Notes: generated by a model not told the origin, from the letters alone. Positions 1-8,891 are shown, counted from the stretch's first letter. The stretch: 64,000 bases of DNA from Edaphobacter flagellatus (GCF_025264665.1 NZ_CP073697.1:1550001-1614000), one strand, 5' to 3'. Program-made: numbers and translations.

Positions 1-1
1 G

Positions 2-151
2 ATCGAAAACGCTGGAAACACAGGCTGCATCAGCCTGCACGTCTACTCCAAGCCTTTTGACTCCTGCATCGCCTTCGACCTCGATCATCAGCGCTGTTAT
101 CGTCGCCAGCTTAGCTACTTCAGCAAAGAAGGCCACAGGCTCGAAAAGTAG
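2..151 (+). CDS. Cysteine dioxygenase-like protein, C-terminal fragment
   Basis: Reading from base 2 gives 49 codons and a TAG stop at 149-151; the 5' part lies outside the window. The peptide has the segment [12 protein letters not shown], which closely resembles the SLHLYSPPFDTC segment of type I cysteine dioxygenase, including the tyrosine that in mammalian enzymes joins the Cys-Tyr cofactor, and ends in a similar FSKEGHR tail. The family oxidises cysteine to cysteine sulfinate with an iron centre held by a cupin fold. The metal-binding histidines would lie upstream, so activity cannot be judged here. It is co-directional with the next gene, 68 bp away. The family call rests on memory of the mammalian sequence. 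Confidence 0.8.
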   Translation: MENAGNTGCISLHVYSKPFDSCIAFDLDHQRCYRRQLSYFSKEGHRLEK

Positions 152-181
152 TCTGCCACCGTTACACAATAAAATTTTCGC

Positions 182-209
182 TTGCGCTTCACCCCACTGC
201 CGCTATACT
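182..209 (+). promoter_or_regulatory. Predicted sigma70-type promoter for the ATP-grasp cluster
   Basis: TTGCGC (182-187) and TATACT (204-209) are separated by 16 bp. Transcription would begin near 216, only a few bases before the ATG at 220, which has no Shine-Dalgarno sequence. The transcript could therefore be nearly leaderless, or translation could begin at the in-frame ATG at 259. Confidence 0.45.
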
Positions 210-219
210 CAAAAACTCA

Positions 220-1686
220 ATGGCACAGGATTCGTCCACGCAGTTCGCGCAGATAGCGATGAACAACTATCTGCTGGACCACGCCTATGATGAGATGTTC
301 GTGGCAGCAGGTGAGTTACACAGACACTACGAGCCCTTGCTCGGCCACTTTTCGTCGCTCCCTGCAGATGAGTTGCAGCGCCGCAAACAGGCAGCCGACC
401 TGAGCTTTTTGAATCAGGGCATCACCTTCACCGTCTACGGACGCGAAGAAGGCACGGAGAAGATCTTCCCTTACGATCTTCTACCGCGCATCATCACTGC
501 AGCCGAATGGGCCAAGGTTGAGCACGGACTGATGCAGCGCATCACCGCGCTAAACCTCTTCCTGAAGGACATCTACAACGAAGGCCGCATCCTGCAGGAC
601 GGCATCATCCCGCGCGAGGTGGTCTTCAGCTGCAAGCAGTATCGTCGCCAGATGATCGGTCTGCAGGTGCCGCGCAATATCTACATCGCCATCTGCGGAA
701 CGGATCTGATCCGGCTCGAAAACGGTGAGTTCGTCGTACTCGAAGACAATCTCCGCGTTCCGAGCGGCGTCAGCTACATGCTCACCAACCGCCGCGTGAT
801 GAAGCGCATCTTCCCGCAGCTCTTCCGCAGCTATAACGTGCGGCCCATCGAGCAGTACACGCAGCTTCTGCTCGGCACACTGCGCTCGCTCGCTCCTGAA
901 GGAAGACCCGAGCCGAACATTGTGCTGCTCTCGCCCGGCGTCTTTAACTCCGCCTACTTCGAACACGCGTACCTCGCCCGCCAGATGGGCATCGAGCTGG
1001 TCGAAGGCCGCGACCTCGTCGTGCACGACAACATCGTCTACATGCGCACGACCAGCGGCCTGCGCCGTGTCGATGTGATCTACCGTCGCGTCGACGACGA
1101 CTTCATCGATCCGCTTGCCTTCCGGCCCGACTCGATCCTCGGCGTCGCTGGACTGTTCAACGCCTATCGCGCAGGCAACGTTACGCTCGCCAACGCCTTC
1201 GGCACCGGCGTGGCCGACGACAAGGCTCTCTACGCCTACGTTCCCGACATCATCAAGTACTACCTCAGCGAAGAGCCGGTGCTGAAGAACGTCGAAACCT
1301 ACCTGCTCACACGCCCCAACGAGCGCCAGCATGTGCTTCAGAACCTCGACAAGCTTGTCGTCAAAGCAGTCGGTGAGAGCGGCGGCTACGGCATGTTGAT
1401 CGGCCCGCAATCGACGGCTGCGCAGCGTGAGGAATTCGCTCGCAAGATCGAAGCCGACCCACGCAATTACATCGCGCAGCCCACTATCTCGTTCTCACGT
1501 GCTCCATGCCTGATCGGCGATGCGCTGGAGCCACGACACGTCGATCTGCGCCCATATGTTCTTTACGGCGACAAGGTTACTGTTGTGCCCGGAGGCTTGA
1601 CACGCGTCGCACTTACACGTGGATCGCTCGTCGTCAATTCGTCACAAGGCGGAGGCAGCAAAGACACATGGGTGTTGAGCCAATAA
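220..1686 (+). CDS. Circularly permuted ATP-grasp protein
   Basis: This 488-residue protein matches the circularly permuted ATP-grasp family (DUF404/DUF407 type). Recognisable segments are YDEMF near the N terminus, [25 protein letters not shown] and a C-terminal RPYVLYG region. ATP-grasp enzymes join a carboxylate to an amine through an acyl phosphate. Members of this family almost always sit beside alpha-E and transglutaminase-like genes, as here, and are thought to make or attach short peptides, but the substrate is unknown. The alpha-E gene starts 16 bp downstream, so an operon is likely. The ATG at 220 has no ribosome-binding site and ATG 259 is an alternative start. A 286-codon antisense reading frame is a shadow. 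Confidence 0.88.
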   Translation: MAQDSSTQFAQIAMNNYLLDHAYDEMFVAAGELHRHYEPLLGHFSSLPADELQRRKQAADLSFLNQGITFTVYGREEGTEKIFPYDLLPRIITAAEWAKVEHGLMQRITALNLFLKDIYNEGRILQDGIIPREVVFSCKQYRRQMIGLQVPRNIYIAICGTDLIRLENGEFVVLEDNLRVPSGVSYMLTNRRVMKRIFPQLFRSYNVRPIEQYTQLLLGTLRSLAPEGRPEPNIVLLSPGVFNSAYFEHAYLARQMGIELVEGRDLVVHDNIVYMRTTSGLRRVDVIYRRVDDDFIDPLAFRPDSILGVAGLFNAYRAGNVTLANAFGTGVADDKALYAYVPDIIKYYLSEEPVLKNVETYLLTRPNERQHVLQNLDKLVVKAVGESGGYGMLIGPQSTAAQREEFARKIEADPRNYIAQPTISFSRAPCLIGDALEPRHVDLRPYVLYGDKVTVVPGGLTRVALTRGSLVVNSSQGGGSKDTWVLSQ

Positions 1687-1702
1687 CGAAAGGAAGATGC
1701 CG

Positions 1703-2665
1703 ATGCTGAGCCGCGTAGCCGATAGCTTGTACTGGATGGCCCGGTATCTCGAGCGTGCCGAACACACCGCGCGTCTGCTCGATGTCAACCTGAACCTCAT
1801 GCTCGACGAAAGCTCGACCAGTTCGGAGCATCGCTGGCTGCGGGTGTTGCACGCGCTCGGCTATCCGCAGGATGTTGCGTGGACAGGCGACCCTTATTCG
1901 CTCACGCGCGCGCTGACCTTCGATACGAACTATAAAGCCTCCATCGTGAGCTGCATTATCGCTGCACGTGAAAACTCGCGGCATGTGCGCGAGCAGATAT
2001 CGACGGAGCAGTGGCAGCGACTCAACTCGCTCTATCTGCAGGTCACCAGCCCGGGATTTGAGGCCGGAGTGGATGGCCAGTCCACGGAGTTTCTTCAATC
2101 CGTGACGGAGGCCATTCATCAGTTCCAAGGCATCACCGATTCGACGATGAGTCACGGCGAGGGCTGGCAGTTCATTCAGGTTGGCCGCTTTATCGAGCGT
2201 GCCTCCGCAACCGCCATGCTGCTTGAGGCTTATCACGAAGACTTATGGATTTATCCTGAGCGCATTCCGGAGGGCAACGAATATCTTGAGTGGATGGGGC
2301 TGCTGCGATCTGCGACAGCGTTTGAAGCCTACTGCAAGGTCTACACCGCTGACCTGACTCCCGAACGCATTCTCGAATTTCTGTTGCTTGATGAGAAGTT
2401 TCCACACTCGCTGCGGTTCGCTATCGACAGCATGCAGAAGGCGCTGGAGGAGATTCAGCACGAGAGCGGGAAGCATCGTGCTGAGACCCTATACAGGCTG
2501 GGCGGGCGGCTACAGTCCATGCTGAGCTTCACGACGATCGAAGATGTTCTCCATCAGAACGTGGTCGGCGTATTGCGAAACATTCTGGCGCAGTGCCGCG
2601 CTATTCACCAAACCATCTACGAGCTGTATGTCGACTATTCCATTCAGACCGCGCTGGCTGGCTAG
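1703..2665 (+). CDS. Alpha-E domain protein
   Basis: This 320-residue protein begins MLSRVADSLYWMARYLERAE, the typical opening of the all-helical alpha-E family (DUF403). I choose ATG 1703 over ATG 1697 because AAGGAAG at 1690-1696 then sits 6 nt upstream, and because family members start at this position. Alpha-E proteins are found with permuted ATP-grasp enzymes and are thought to act in the same peptide-bond-forming pathway; their biochemical role is not established. The gene lies between the ATP-grasp and transglutaminase genes with short gaps (16 and 12 bp), which supports co-transcription. No signal peptide or membrane segment is visible, so it is probably cytoplasmic. Confidence 0.88.
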   Translation: MLSRVADSLYWMARYLERAEHTARLLDVNLNLMLDESSTSSEHRWLRVLHALGYPQDVAWTGDPYSLTRALTFDTNYKASIVSCIIAARENSRHVREQISTEQWQRLNSLYLQVTSPGFEAGVDGQSTEFLQSVTEAIHQFQGITDSTMSHGEGWQFIQVGRFIERASATAMLLEAYHEDLWIYPERIPEGNEYLEWMGLLRSATAFEAYCKVYTADLTPERILEFLLLDEKFPHSLRFAIDSMQKALEEIQHESGKHRAETLYRLGGRLQSMLSFTTIEDVLHQNVVGVLRNILAQCRAIHQTIYELYVDYSIQTALAG

Positions 2666-2677
2666 AGAGGAACTGCT

Positions 2678-3703
2678 ATGTATTACTCGATCCGCCATCT
2701 AACAAAGTTTCTCTACAGCAGCCCCATCAGCGAGAGCATGATGGAAACGCGGATGTATCCACGTAGCGACCAGAACCAGCGGTGCCTGACATTCCATCTT
2801 TCTGTCAGCCCGCGATGTCGTGTCTTTAGCTATCGGGATCACCTGGCAAATCACATTCATCACTTCGACATTCCCGGCCAGCATCCACAGCTTGTGATCG
2901 TCGCCGAATCGCTGGTCGAGGTGCAGCCTCCGATACAGATACCGTCATTTCTCGCACCCGATGCATGGGCTGAACTAGATTCATTAGTCGAACAGGGCGA
3001 CTACTGGGAGATGCTGCTGCCCAGCCAGTTTGCAACGCCGACTGATGCTCTCGAAGAGCTGGCAGTAAAGTTCGACGTTCGCCGTCGCGACGATCCGTTG
3101 ATGGTGCTGCACCAACTCAATCAGCAAATCTTTGAGTACTTCGACTACAAACCGAAGTCCACCAAAGTCGACTCGCCGATTGATCTGGCCCTGAGCACAA
3201 AGGCGGGTGTTTGCCAGGATTTTGCACACATCATGATCGCCCTGGTGCGCTCGAAGCTTCGCATCCCATGCCGTTATGTCAGCGGCTATCTATTCCACGG
3301 CGAGAGCGATCACAATCGCTCGCTGCATTCAGCTACGCATGCATGGATAGAGGCGCTTCTGCCGCAGTTTGGCTGGGTCGGCTTCGATCCAACCAACTGG
3401 CTTGTCGCACGAGACCGTCATATTCGCACCGCGATTGGGCGAGACTATGCCGACGTTCCTCCGACACGAGGGGTCTTTCGTGGACAGGCCGCCAGCGAGC
3501 TTACAGTCGCTGTGCGCGTCACACCAAGCGAGGCCACTGCGGGACTCGACCACACGCTACCGGTGCCGGAAGACTGGTCGATCCTGGTCGAGAAAGCAAC
3601 ACAGCTTCCCGAGCAGCTTCCGCCGCCAACGCGCCAGCAGCAGATCGCACAACAGCAACAGACGAAGCGGAAGCGTGTCGATCTGTTATCTCTCGAAATT
3701 TAG
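2678..3703 (+). CDS. Transglutaminase-like cysteine peptidase/ligase
   Basis: This 341-residue protein has an N-terminal beta-rich domain (about 1-85) typical of bacterial transglutaminase-like proteins, then a papain-fold core. The triad is visible as Cys179 in GVCQDFAH, His221 in SATHAW and Asp237 in GFDPTN. Family enzymes hydrolyse or transfer amide bonds. Next to the ATP-grasp and alpha-E genes it probably removes, matures or transfers the product they make (inference). A GAGAGGAA sequence just upstream of ATG 2678 can serve as ribosome-binding site. The C terminus is Gln-rich and unlike the family core. The gene ends 5 bp from the convergent dehydrogenase gene, with no obvious terminator between them. 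Confidence 0.88.
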   Translation: MYYSIRHLTKFLYSSPISESMMETRMYPRSDQNQRCLTFHLSVSPRCRVFSYRDHLANHIHHFDIPGQHPQLVIVAESLVEVQPPIQIPSFLAPDAWAELDSLVEQGDYWEMLLPSQFATPTDALEELAVKFDVRRRDDPLMVLHQLNQQIFEYFDYKPKSTKVDSPIDLALSTKAGVCQDFAHIMIALVRSKLRIPCRYVSGYLFHGESDHNRSLHSATHAWIEALLPQFGWVGFDPTNWLVARDRHIRTAIGRDYADVPPTRGVFRGQAASELTVAVRVTPSEATAGLDHTLPVPEDWSILVEKATQLPEQLPPPTRQQQIAQQQQTKRKRVDLLSLEI

Positions 3704-3708
3704 CTGTG

Positions 3709-4470
3709 CTAGAGATTCAGCTTCTTGAACACGCGCTCAGGGATGTGGCGGATGACGAACATGATCGGCTGCCACTGAAATGGGACGTAGAGGTTGTCAA
3801 CTCGCTTGTCAATCGCTGCAACGATCGACTTTGCTACAGCGTTCACATCGGCAAACTTCTCCGACCCCTTCATGCCCGCCGTCATAGCCGTCTTTGTCGG
3901 CCCTGGCTTGACGGTCAGGACAGTAACGCCTTCGCGATCGATCCGGTTGCGAAGACCTGCCAGAAAGGCTGAGAGTCCAGCCTTTGAGGAGCCATACACG
4001 TAGTTCGACTTGCGTCCGCGATCTCCGGCAACGGACGAGAGCACAGCAATCGTTCCTGCATGACGCTGCACAAAGAAGTTCGCCAGCCAGGTCACAAGCG
4101 AGACTGGAGCCATCAGGTTAGTGTGCAGAATATGCGCCGCAGTGTTGAAGTCCTGCTCGGCCTGCGCCTGATCTCCAAGTACGCCATGCGCGAGATAAGC
4201 AATATCCAGCCCTTGCAGCGAATTGACCGCATGCGCAAGCAGCGCGGGATGGCGATCCGTATCGTCGAGATCGGCGACGGCAGTGTCAACAAAGTTCGCT
4301 CCGCGCGTACGCAGATCAGCAGCGACAGCGGCAAGCTTGTCCGTGTTGCGTGCTACAAGAAAGAGGCTTGCGCCTTGCGCAGCCCAGATGCGGCAGGTGG
4401 CCTCGGCAATGCCGGAGGTTGCGCCGAGAACAAGAATCTTGCGTGGGAAGGTCGAATTATTGTGACTCAT
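3709..4470 (-). CDS. SDR-family oxidoreductase, DprE2-like
   Basis: This 253-residue short-chain dehydrogenase has an N-terminal nucleotide-binding segment GATSGIA (16-22) and the catalytic YGSSK (Tyr159, Lys163) with Ser145/146 upstream. Its start overlaps the stop of the DprE1-like gene by 4 nt (ATGA), implying translational coupling. In actinobacteria DprE1 oxidises and DprE2 reduces the 2' position of decaprenyl-phospho-ribose to give the arabinose donor. The pairing here suggests an analogous epimerisation of a polyprenyl-linked sugar, though the acidobacterial substrate is unknown. The last Gly of the usual TGxxxGxG motif is Ala. Specificity is inferred from the partner gene; other SDR roles are possible. 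Confidence 0.8.
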   Translation of the reverse strand: MSHNNSTFPRKILVLGATSGIAEATCRIWAAQGASLFLVARNTDKLAAVAADLRTRGANFVDTAVADLDDTDRHPALLAHAVNSLQGLDIAYLAHGVLGDQAQAEQDFNTAAHILHTNLMAPVSLVTWLANFFVQRHAGTIAVLSSVAGDRGRKSNYVYGSSKAGLSAFLAGLRNRIDREGVTVLTVKPGPTKTAMTAGMKGSEKFADVNAVAKSIVAAIDKRVDNLYVPFQWQPIMFVIRHIPERVFKKLNL

Positions 4471-5858
4471 AAACTGGGCTGTTCTCCGGTGACGCGCTCC
4501 CAGAAGCTCGACGTGATGAGCGGGTCACGGAAACGGGCTAGCTGCTGCCACTCTGGATAGAACGCCTGAAACTGTGCGGCAGTCATCGCGGCATCCTTCG
4601 CCGGATAAAGCCGCCCGCCAAACTCGAGCGTCATATCGGCGAGACGTTCAAAGAGCGGGAAGCTCCTGCCGGGCTTGATCGGAAAATCGAGCGCCAGCGT
4701 TATACCCGGGCGCGGAAAGCTCATCACTCCGGGCGAAGGGACATCGCCAAAAGCCTTGAGCACCGCGAGGAAGCTGGCAAGGCCGGACTTCGCAACTTCC
4801 TTCAAGATCGCGACCGTGCCTTCACGCGCATTGTTCCACGGAATCACGTATTGGAACTGCAACAGCCCGCTTTTACCGTACATGCGATTCCAATGCAGCA
4901 CTTTGTCGAGCGGATAGAAGAACGGCTCGTAGTCCTGCAGCGCAACCTGGCGTTTGCCCATCTGCTTGTGAAAAAAGACTGTGTTGAAGGCTGCGACGCT
5001 CAGGTGATTCAGCAGAAAGCCCGGAGCATCAAAGGGGAAGACCAGCTTTGGCTCAGGCGAAGGCTTGAGCTCATCACGTTTGGTCGAATGATCGCCCTGC
5101 ATGAAAACCCCCCGGCAGAAGTTTCTGCCGGTCGAGGTGCAATCGACCCAGCTAACCGTGTACTCGATCTCTTTACTTGCTTCTGTGAGCGAGAGAAATT
5201 CATCGATGCCGTGGAACTGGATTCCCTCGTAATCGATCTTGCGCGAAACAATCGGTTTCAACCTCAGCGTCGCCCAGCGGATAAAGCCGGTCAGGCCAAG
5301 ACCACCGATGGTCATTGCGTAGAACTCAGCGTTCTCCGTCGGCGAGCAGCGCAGAACGGTTCCGTCTGACCGCACCAGCTCAAACTGCGTTACGTGGCGA
5401 CCGAAGGTTCCGGCAACGTGATGATTCTTGCCATGAATATCGTTCGCAATCGCCCCGCCCAGCGTGACGTATTTCGTTCCCGGAGTGACGGGGAGAAAGA
5501 ATCCACGCGGCACGGCGAAGTCAAGAATCTGCGCCAGCGAAATACCTGTCTCTGCGGTAAGCAGGCCCGTCTCCGGGTCGAAGGAGATCAGCCGGCTCAT
5601 CCCAGGAGTGGGTAGAAGATTGCCGCCCTTGAGCAGGCAGACGTCGCCATAGCTGCGGCCTAATCCGACGGGCAACACGCCGTTGTGCGTACCGCGCACG
5701 ACTGCGGGGAAATCACTCTGCCAGTGCAGAGGAATCAACGTCGCATCATACGTTGGATATCGTCCCCAAGACTCAAAAGGAACCTTCGCCGAGGGCTGCC
5801 CGGTGGCACTTCCCTGCTCATAGCTCAGACGCTGCTGCTGCGTTTCAGTCTCGGGCAT
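4467..5858 (-). CDS. FAD-linked oxidoreductase, DprE1-like
   Basis: This 463-residue flavoprotein of the VAO/PCMH fold has the FAD-binding segments GLGRSYGD (66-72 region) and HGKNHHVAGTFG (142-153), very close to mycobacterial decaprenylphosphoryl-ribose 2'-oxidase; His142 matches the flavin-binding region. LYPAKD near 418-422 matches the active-site lysine segment (Lys421). The cysteine targeted by benzothiazinones in mycobacteria (Cys387, in NICVDFPIK) aligns with Ala389 in ITLALDFPIK. The gene overlaps the SDR gene by 4 nt and follows a polysaccharide deacetylase gene on the same strand by 69 bp. A role in making a polyprenyl-linked pentose for envelope glycans is likely but not proven. 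Confidence 0.85.
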   Translation of the reverse strand: MPETETQQQRLSYEQGSATGQPSAKVPFESWGRYPTYDATLIPLHWQSDFPAVVRGTHNGVLPVGLGRSYGDVCLLKGGNLLPTPGMSRLISFDPETGLLTAETGISLAQILDFAVPRGFFLPVTPGTKYVTLGGAIANDIHGKNHHVAGTFGRHVTQFELVRSDGTVLRCSPTENAEFYAMTIGGLGLTGFIRWATLRLKPIVSRKIDYEGIQFHGIDEFLSLTEASKEIEYTVSWVDCTSTGRNFCRGVFMQGDHSTKRDELKPSPEPKLVFPFDAPGFLLNHLSVAAFNTVFFHKQMGKRQVALQDYEPFFYPLDKVLHWNRMYGKSGLLQFQYVIPWNNAREGTVAILKEVAKSGLASFLAVLKAFGDVPSPGVMSFPRPGITLALDFPIKPGRSFPLFERLADMTLEFGGRLYPAKDAAMTAAQFQAFYPEWQQLARFRDPLITSSFWERVTGEQPSL

Positions 5859-5927
5859 CGTTATCTACGATGATAGCTGAGCGCTCGAGGTTCTTTGCAT
5901 ATCTTTACAGGCTCTTCACCTCAGCCT

Positions 5928-6833
5928 TCATTTGCACAGGTTGTCCAGCTTCTCCAGTGCGGGAATGCTGTTCTCAAAAGGCAGATGTCGTGTCGCTGCA
6001 ACCTGCTCCTGAAAAGTTAATCCGTGCTGGCCGAAAAAGTTAGGGTTGGCAGAGTAAGCCGGATCGCTCATCGCCTCGGGAAGCGAGATGAAGCTGAAAC
6101 CTCGCTGACGTAAAAGAGCGATCAATTCGGGAAACATCTTCGCATCGAATGGACCGATGTGCAGCAACAAGACGTAGCGGATATCCCGGCCATAGAGCGT
6201 GTGGGTCAGATTGCGGAATCGTGTCACTGCGTCGCCCGCCGAAGAGAGATAGCTATCGTGCAGCCATTGAATCGCCTCGGTGTCATGCTTCTCCGAGCAG
6301 CGCGCATATGGATCGTTCCATGCCCAATCTTCGAAGTTGAGCGAGACCTGCGCCACGCGATATCCCTTCTGCCCCAGGTAGGCGCGAATGGCATCACGCT
6401 TCTTCAGCGTGTCTCCTTCGCGCAGATAGGGATAGCGGAACCATCTCCAATCCTGTGTGCCCATCAGTTGTTTGAGCAGTGGCTCATTCTTCGCGATATC
6501 AGACTCATACTGCGCCGGAGTTATCGCAGACAGGTCGGCGTGCGAATAAGTGTGGCTTCCCAGCGGCTGTCCCGCAGCTCGCCAGGCGCGCAGCACATGA
6601 ATCTCCGATGGTGTGTCTTTAAGAGCAACGGCGTTGATGAATCCATAGACCGGAGGCAGCCGCTCTTCCCGGATGGTCGCAAGGATAGACTTTGCAACCT
6701 GCAGCCGGGTGACATGCGGTGGAAGATCACCGTGTTCCGGCAGATCGTCAAAGGTGATGGCCACCTGCTGAGCACAGAGCGGTACCGCAAACCACAGTGC
6801 CGCGATTGCCAGTTTCTTCAAAAAGAAGGACAT
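5928..6833 (-). CDS. Secreted polysaccharide deacetylase (NodB-like)
   Basis: This 301-residue protein has a signal peptide (about 1-21, ending PLCAQ) and a NodB-homology domain starting immediately after it. The metal and catalytic motifs are ITFDDLP (Asp29, Asp30) and HTYSH (His94, His98). Such enzymes remove acetyl groups from cell-wall or extracellular polysaccharides using zinc or a similar metal. The export signal puts it outside the cytoplasm. It lies upstream of and co-directional with the DprE1/DprE2-like pair, which suggests a shared link to envelope glycans. Its promoter must lie in the AT-rich divergent region 6834-6999 shared with the metallophosphoesterase gene. Confidence 0.85.
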   Translation of the reverse strand: MSFFLKKLAIAALWFAVPLCAQQVAITFDDLPEHGDLPPHVTRLQVAKSILATIREERLPPVYGFINAVALKDTPSEIHVLRAWRAAGQPLGSHTYSHADLSAITPAQYESDIAKNEPLLKQLMGTQDWRWFRYPYLREGDTLKKRDAIRAYLGQKGYRVAQVSLNFEDWAWNDPYARCSEKHDTEAIQWLHDSYLSSAGDAVTRFRNLTHTLYGRDIRYVLLLHIGPFDAKMFPELIALLRQRGFSFISLPEAMSDPAYSANPNFFGQHGLTFQEQVAATRHLPFENSIPALEKLDNLCK

Positions 6834-6999
6834 AAGCGAATTGCCTATAGCTTATCTGTCCGGCGGCCTCAATGCGCTCCATAGGACTTCGCCATCTTTA
6901 AATATTTCCTTTTATTGCCTAAACTTCTTTATTACATGAATTAATAGTGCTAATTAATAAATCAAAGTAATATTTCGAAAATCGCCAAGGAGGCACATC

Positions 7000-8211
7000 G
7001 TGCTTCACCGTCTTGCCATGGTCCTAGTCGTTATCGGCACTACGGCCGCCGCTCAAGGAATGCCACACAGACCCTCCCTGGCCAGTCACCCCGCTCCCCC
7101 GCCGAACGATGCTGCCAACCGGCCTGCACCTGTGATGGAAGCCAACGCCGTCATTGTCCACGGCCCGCTTGTGCTCGCGGCCTCGCAGACATCGGCCACA
7201 ATCGAATGGACCACCAACGTCCCTTCGATCACGCGCATCGAGTACGGCACGCAGGACTTCCAACAGACCGCCGAGGCGAATCAGTTTGGCCAACTGCCGG
7301 TTGGCACACTGCACCGCATCGAGCTTACTGGTCTCAAGGCTGGACAGCGATACCAGTACCGCATTGTGGCCACGCCGGTCGTCCGGCTAAAGCCTTACTG
7401 GCCAGTCAACGGAACTCCCACTCGGAGTGCCGTCTACTCCCTGACGACACTTCCCGCCAGCGATCGCGACATCTCCTTCAGCCTGATCACGGACACCCAT
7501 GAAAGCCTGCCGCGTATCAACGCCCTGATGAATAGCATTCAGTGGTCCTCAACTGATTTTCTGGTGCATCTAGGGGACGGGCTGGACTATGCAACAGACG
7601 AAGACCAGGTCTTCGATCATTGGCTGGATCCTATCGGCAAAGCTCTGAATGGCAAGCCTGTGCTGATCGCTCGCGGCAATCATGAGTGGCGCGGCCCCTT
7701 TGCGCGCAGCATGGCGAACTACCTCACTCCGGTCGGCGAAGGACGTTACTTCTATGCGCGCAGTACCGGTCCAGTTCATTTTTTAGTCATGGATTCTGGC
7801 GAGGACAAGCCGGACGCAACACCGGTCTATGCCGGGCTGAATCAGCAGGCTCCCTATCGCACGCAGGAGCTGGAGTGGTTTCGTGAGCAGGTAAAAAGTA
7901 ATTCCGATCTGGCAGCCGCACCGTTTCGGGTGGTGCTGATGCATCAGCCGGACTGGGGCTGGCTCGATGGCCATAATGCGGATTGGACGAAGATTGCTAA
8001 CGAGGCAAAGGTCGATCTTGTGATAGCCGGTCACTATCACCGCTTCGTGCATTTCAACGCGGGTGAGGCGGGCAACAACTATCCCGTGCTTGTCGTTGGT
8101 CAGGATCAGGTGGCTCGCGTTGATGCCAGCAGCGACAAGCTTCATGTCACAGTAACAGCGACCGATGGAACCATCGTAGACAGCTTCGATGTTCCTCGAC
8201 GAGCACATTAG
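7000..8211 (+). CDS. Secreted purple-acid-phosphatase-like metallophosphoesterase
   Basis: This 403-residue protein starts at GTG 7000; a perfect AAGGAGG at 6987-6993, 6 nt upstream, fixes that start. A signal peptide (about 1-18) is followed by a fibronectin-III-like domain (about 48-150) and a calcineurin-like phosphoesterase domain. Metal-binding motifs appear in order: Asp165-x-His167 (DTH), Gly192-Asp193, GNHE (226-229), His315 and GHYH (344-347). This arrangement is that of purple acid phosphatase-like enzymes, which hydrolyse phosphate esters outside the cytoplasm. The substrate is unknown. An AT-rich stretch (about 6895-6980) precedes it, unlike the GC-rich surroundings, and probably holds the divergent promoters. 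Confidence 0.87.
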   Translation: MLHRLAMVLVVIGTTAAAQGMPHRPSLASHPAPPPNDAANRPAPVMEANAVIVHGPLVLAASQTSATIEWTTNVPSITRIEYGTQDFQQTAEANQFGQLPVGTLHRIELTGLKAGQRYQYRIVATPVVRLKPYWPVNGTPTRSAVYSLTTLPASDRDISFSLITDTHESLPRINALMNSIQWSSTDFLVHLGDGLDYATDEDQVFDHWLDPIGKALNGKPVLIARGNHEWRGPFARSMANYLTPVGEGRYFYARSTGPVHFLVMDSGEDKPDATPVYAGLNQQAPYRTQELEWFREQVKSNSDLAAAPFRVVLMHQPDWGWLDGHNADWTKIANEAKVDLVIAGHYHRFVHFNAGEAGNNYPVLVVGQDQVARVDASSDKLHVTVTATDGTIVDSFDVPRRAH

Positions 8212-8242
8212 TTTTTGGCTGCAGAAGTTCAGAGGCAAGCAG

Positions 8243-8271
8243 AAGAGGCATGGCCTATGGCCATGCCTCTT
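8243..8271. terminator. Bidirectional terminator between convergent genes
   Basis: A perfect 13-bp stem (AAGAGGCATGGCC with GGCCATGCCTCTT) closes a 3-nt loop between the metallophosphoesterase and rplT stops. A short pyrimidine run (CTTTC) follows on the plus strand. Confidence 0.75.
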
Positions 8272-8299
8272 CTTTCAAAGCTTCTGACGTCGAAAGCTC

Positions 8300-8674
8300 T
8301 TACGCTGCCTTCGCGGTGGCGGCCAGAGCGGCCTTGGCCTGCTCGGCGAGAGCCGTGAAGCCAGCGGCATCGTTGGCGGCGATGTCAGCGAGGATCTTGC
8401 GATCGAGCTGGTTGCCGGCCTTCTTGAGACCATCGATGAAGGTCGAGTAGCTCATGCCGTTCAGCTTGGCTGCTGCGCCGATACGGACGATCCAGAGGGA
8501 GCGGAACTGACGCTTCTTCTGCTTGCGGCCTGTGTAGGCAAACATCAGGGAGCGCTCGACGGCTTCCTGAGCTGCCTGATAGAGCTTGGATTTGGTGAGG
8601 AAGTAACCGCTTGCGCGCTTGAGGATCTTTTTGCGGCGGTCGCTGCGTTTCGTACTCCGTTTTACACGGGGCAT
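8300..8674 (-). CDS. rplT: 50S ribosomal protein L20
   Basis: This 124-residue protein begins [20 protein letters not shown] and contains the L20 core from ASGYF through [11 protein letters not shown] and [12 protein letters not shown]20 binds 23S rRNA early in 50S assembly. A strong AAAGGAG site lies 8 nt upstream of the ATG. It follows rpmI with a long 217-nt gap rather than the usual short spacing, and that gap contains a terminator-like hairpin just after rpmI. In other bacteria L20 represses its own operon through an RNA leader; whether that occurs here cannot be seen. The C-terminal tail is Ala-rich and a little longer than average. Confidence 0.97.
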   Translation of the reverse strand: MPRVKRSTKRSDRRKKILKRASGYFLTKSKLYQAAQEAVERSLMFAYTGRKQKKRQFRSLWIVRIGAAAKLNGMSYSTFIDGLKKAGNQLDRKILADIAANDAAGFTALAEQAKAALAATAKAA

Positions 8675-8864
8675 CGTAGTTCTCCTTTTGCGTACTTCGT
8701 TTGAGCGGCTGGAGGTAAGGTGACCTCTTCACTCGCTTGCTACTTCAGATCTCGGTGGGGTTTGCTTCCGCGCGTCCCAGGGGCCTTTACGCTTTTACCG
8801 GCCCTTTGCTGTTTCCAGCGGCTCGATCTGAAAACTGTTTCAATTCCACTTCTTCCTGAAAACC

Positions 8865-8886
8865 GAAAGACGTTCTTCCGTCTTTC
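8865..8886 (-). terminator. Hairpin between rpmI and rplT (terminator or attenuator)
   Basis: An 8-bp perfect stem (GAAAGACG/CGTCTTTC) with a 6-nt loop begins 5 nt after the rpmI stop on the minus strand and is followed by GGTTTTC. The T run is short, so partial termination is more likely than full termination. Confidence 0.5.
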
Positions 8887-8891
8887 TTGGA

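Noticed and set aside
57..290. 77-codon open frame near the window start
   Set aside because: It overlaps both the cysteine-dioxygenase-like tail and the start of the ATP-grasp gene and has no ribosome-binding site or similarity.
8385..8732. 115-codon minus-strand frame over rplT
   Set aside because: It is an alternative frame of the clearly recognisable L20 gene.
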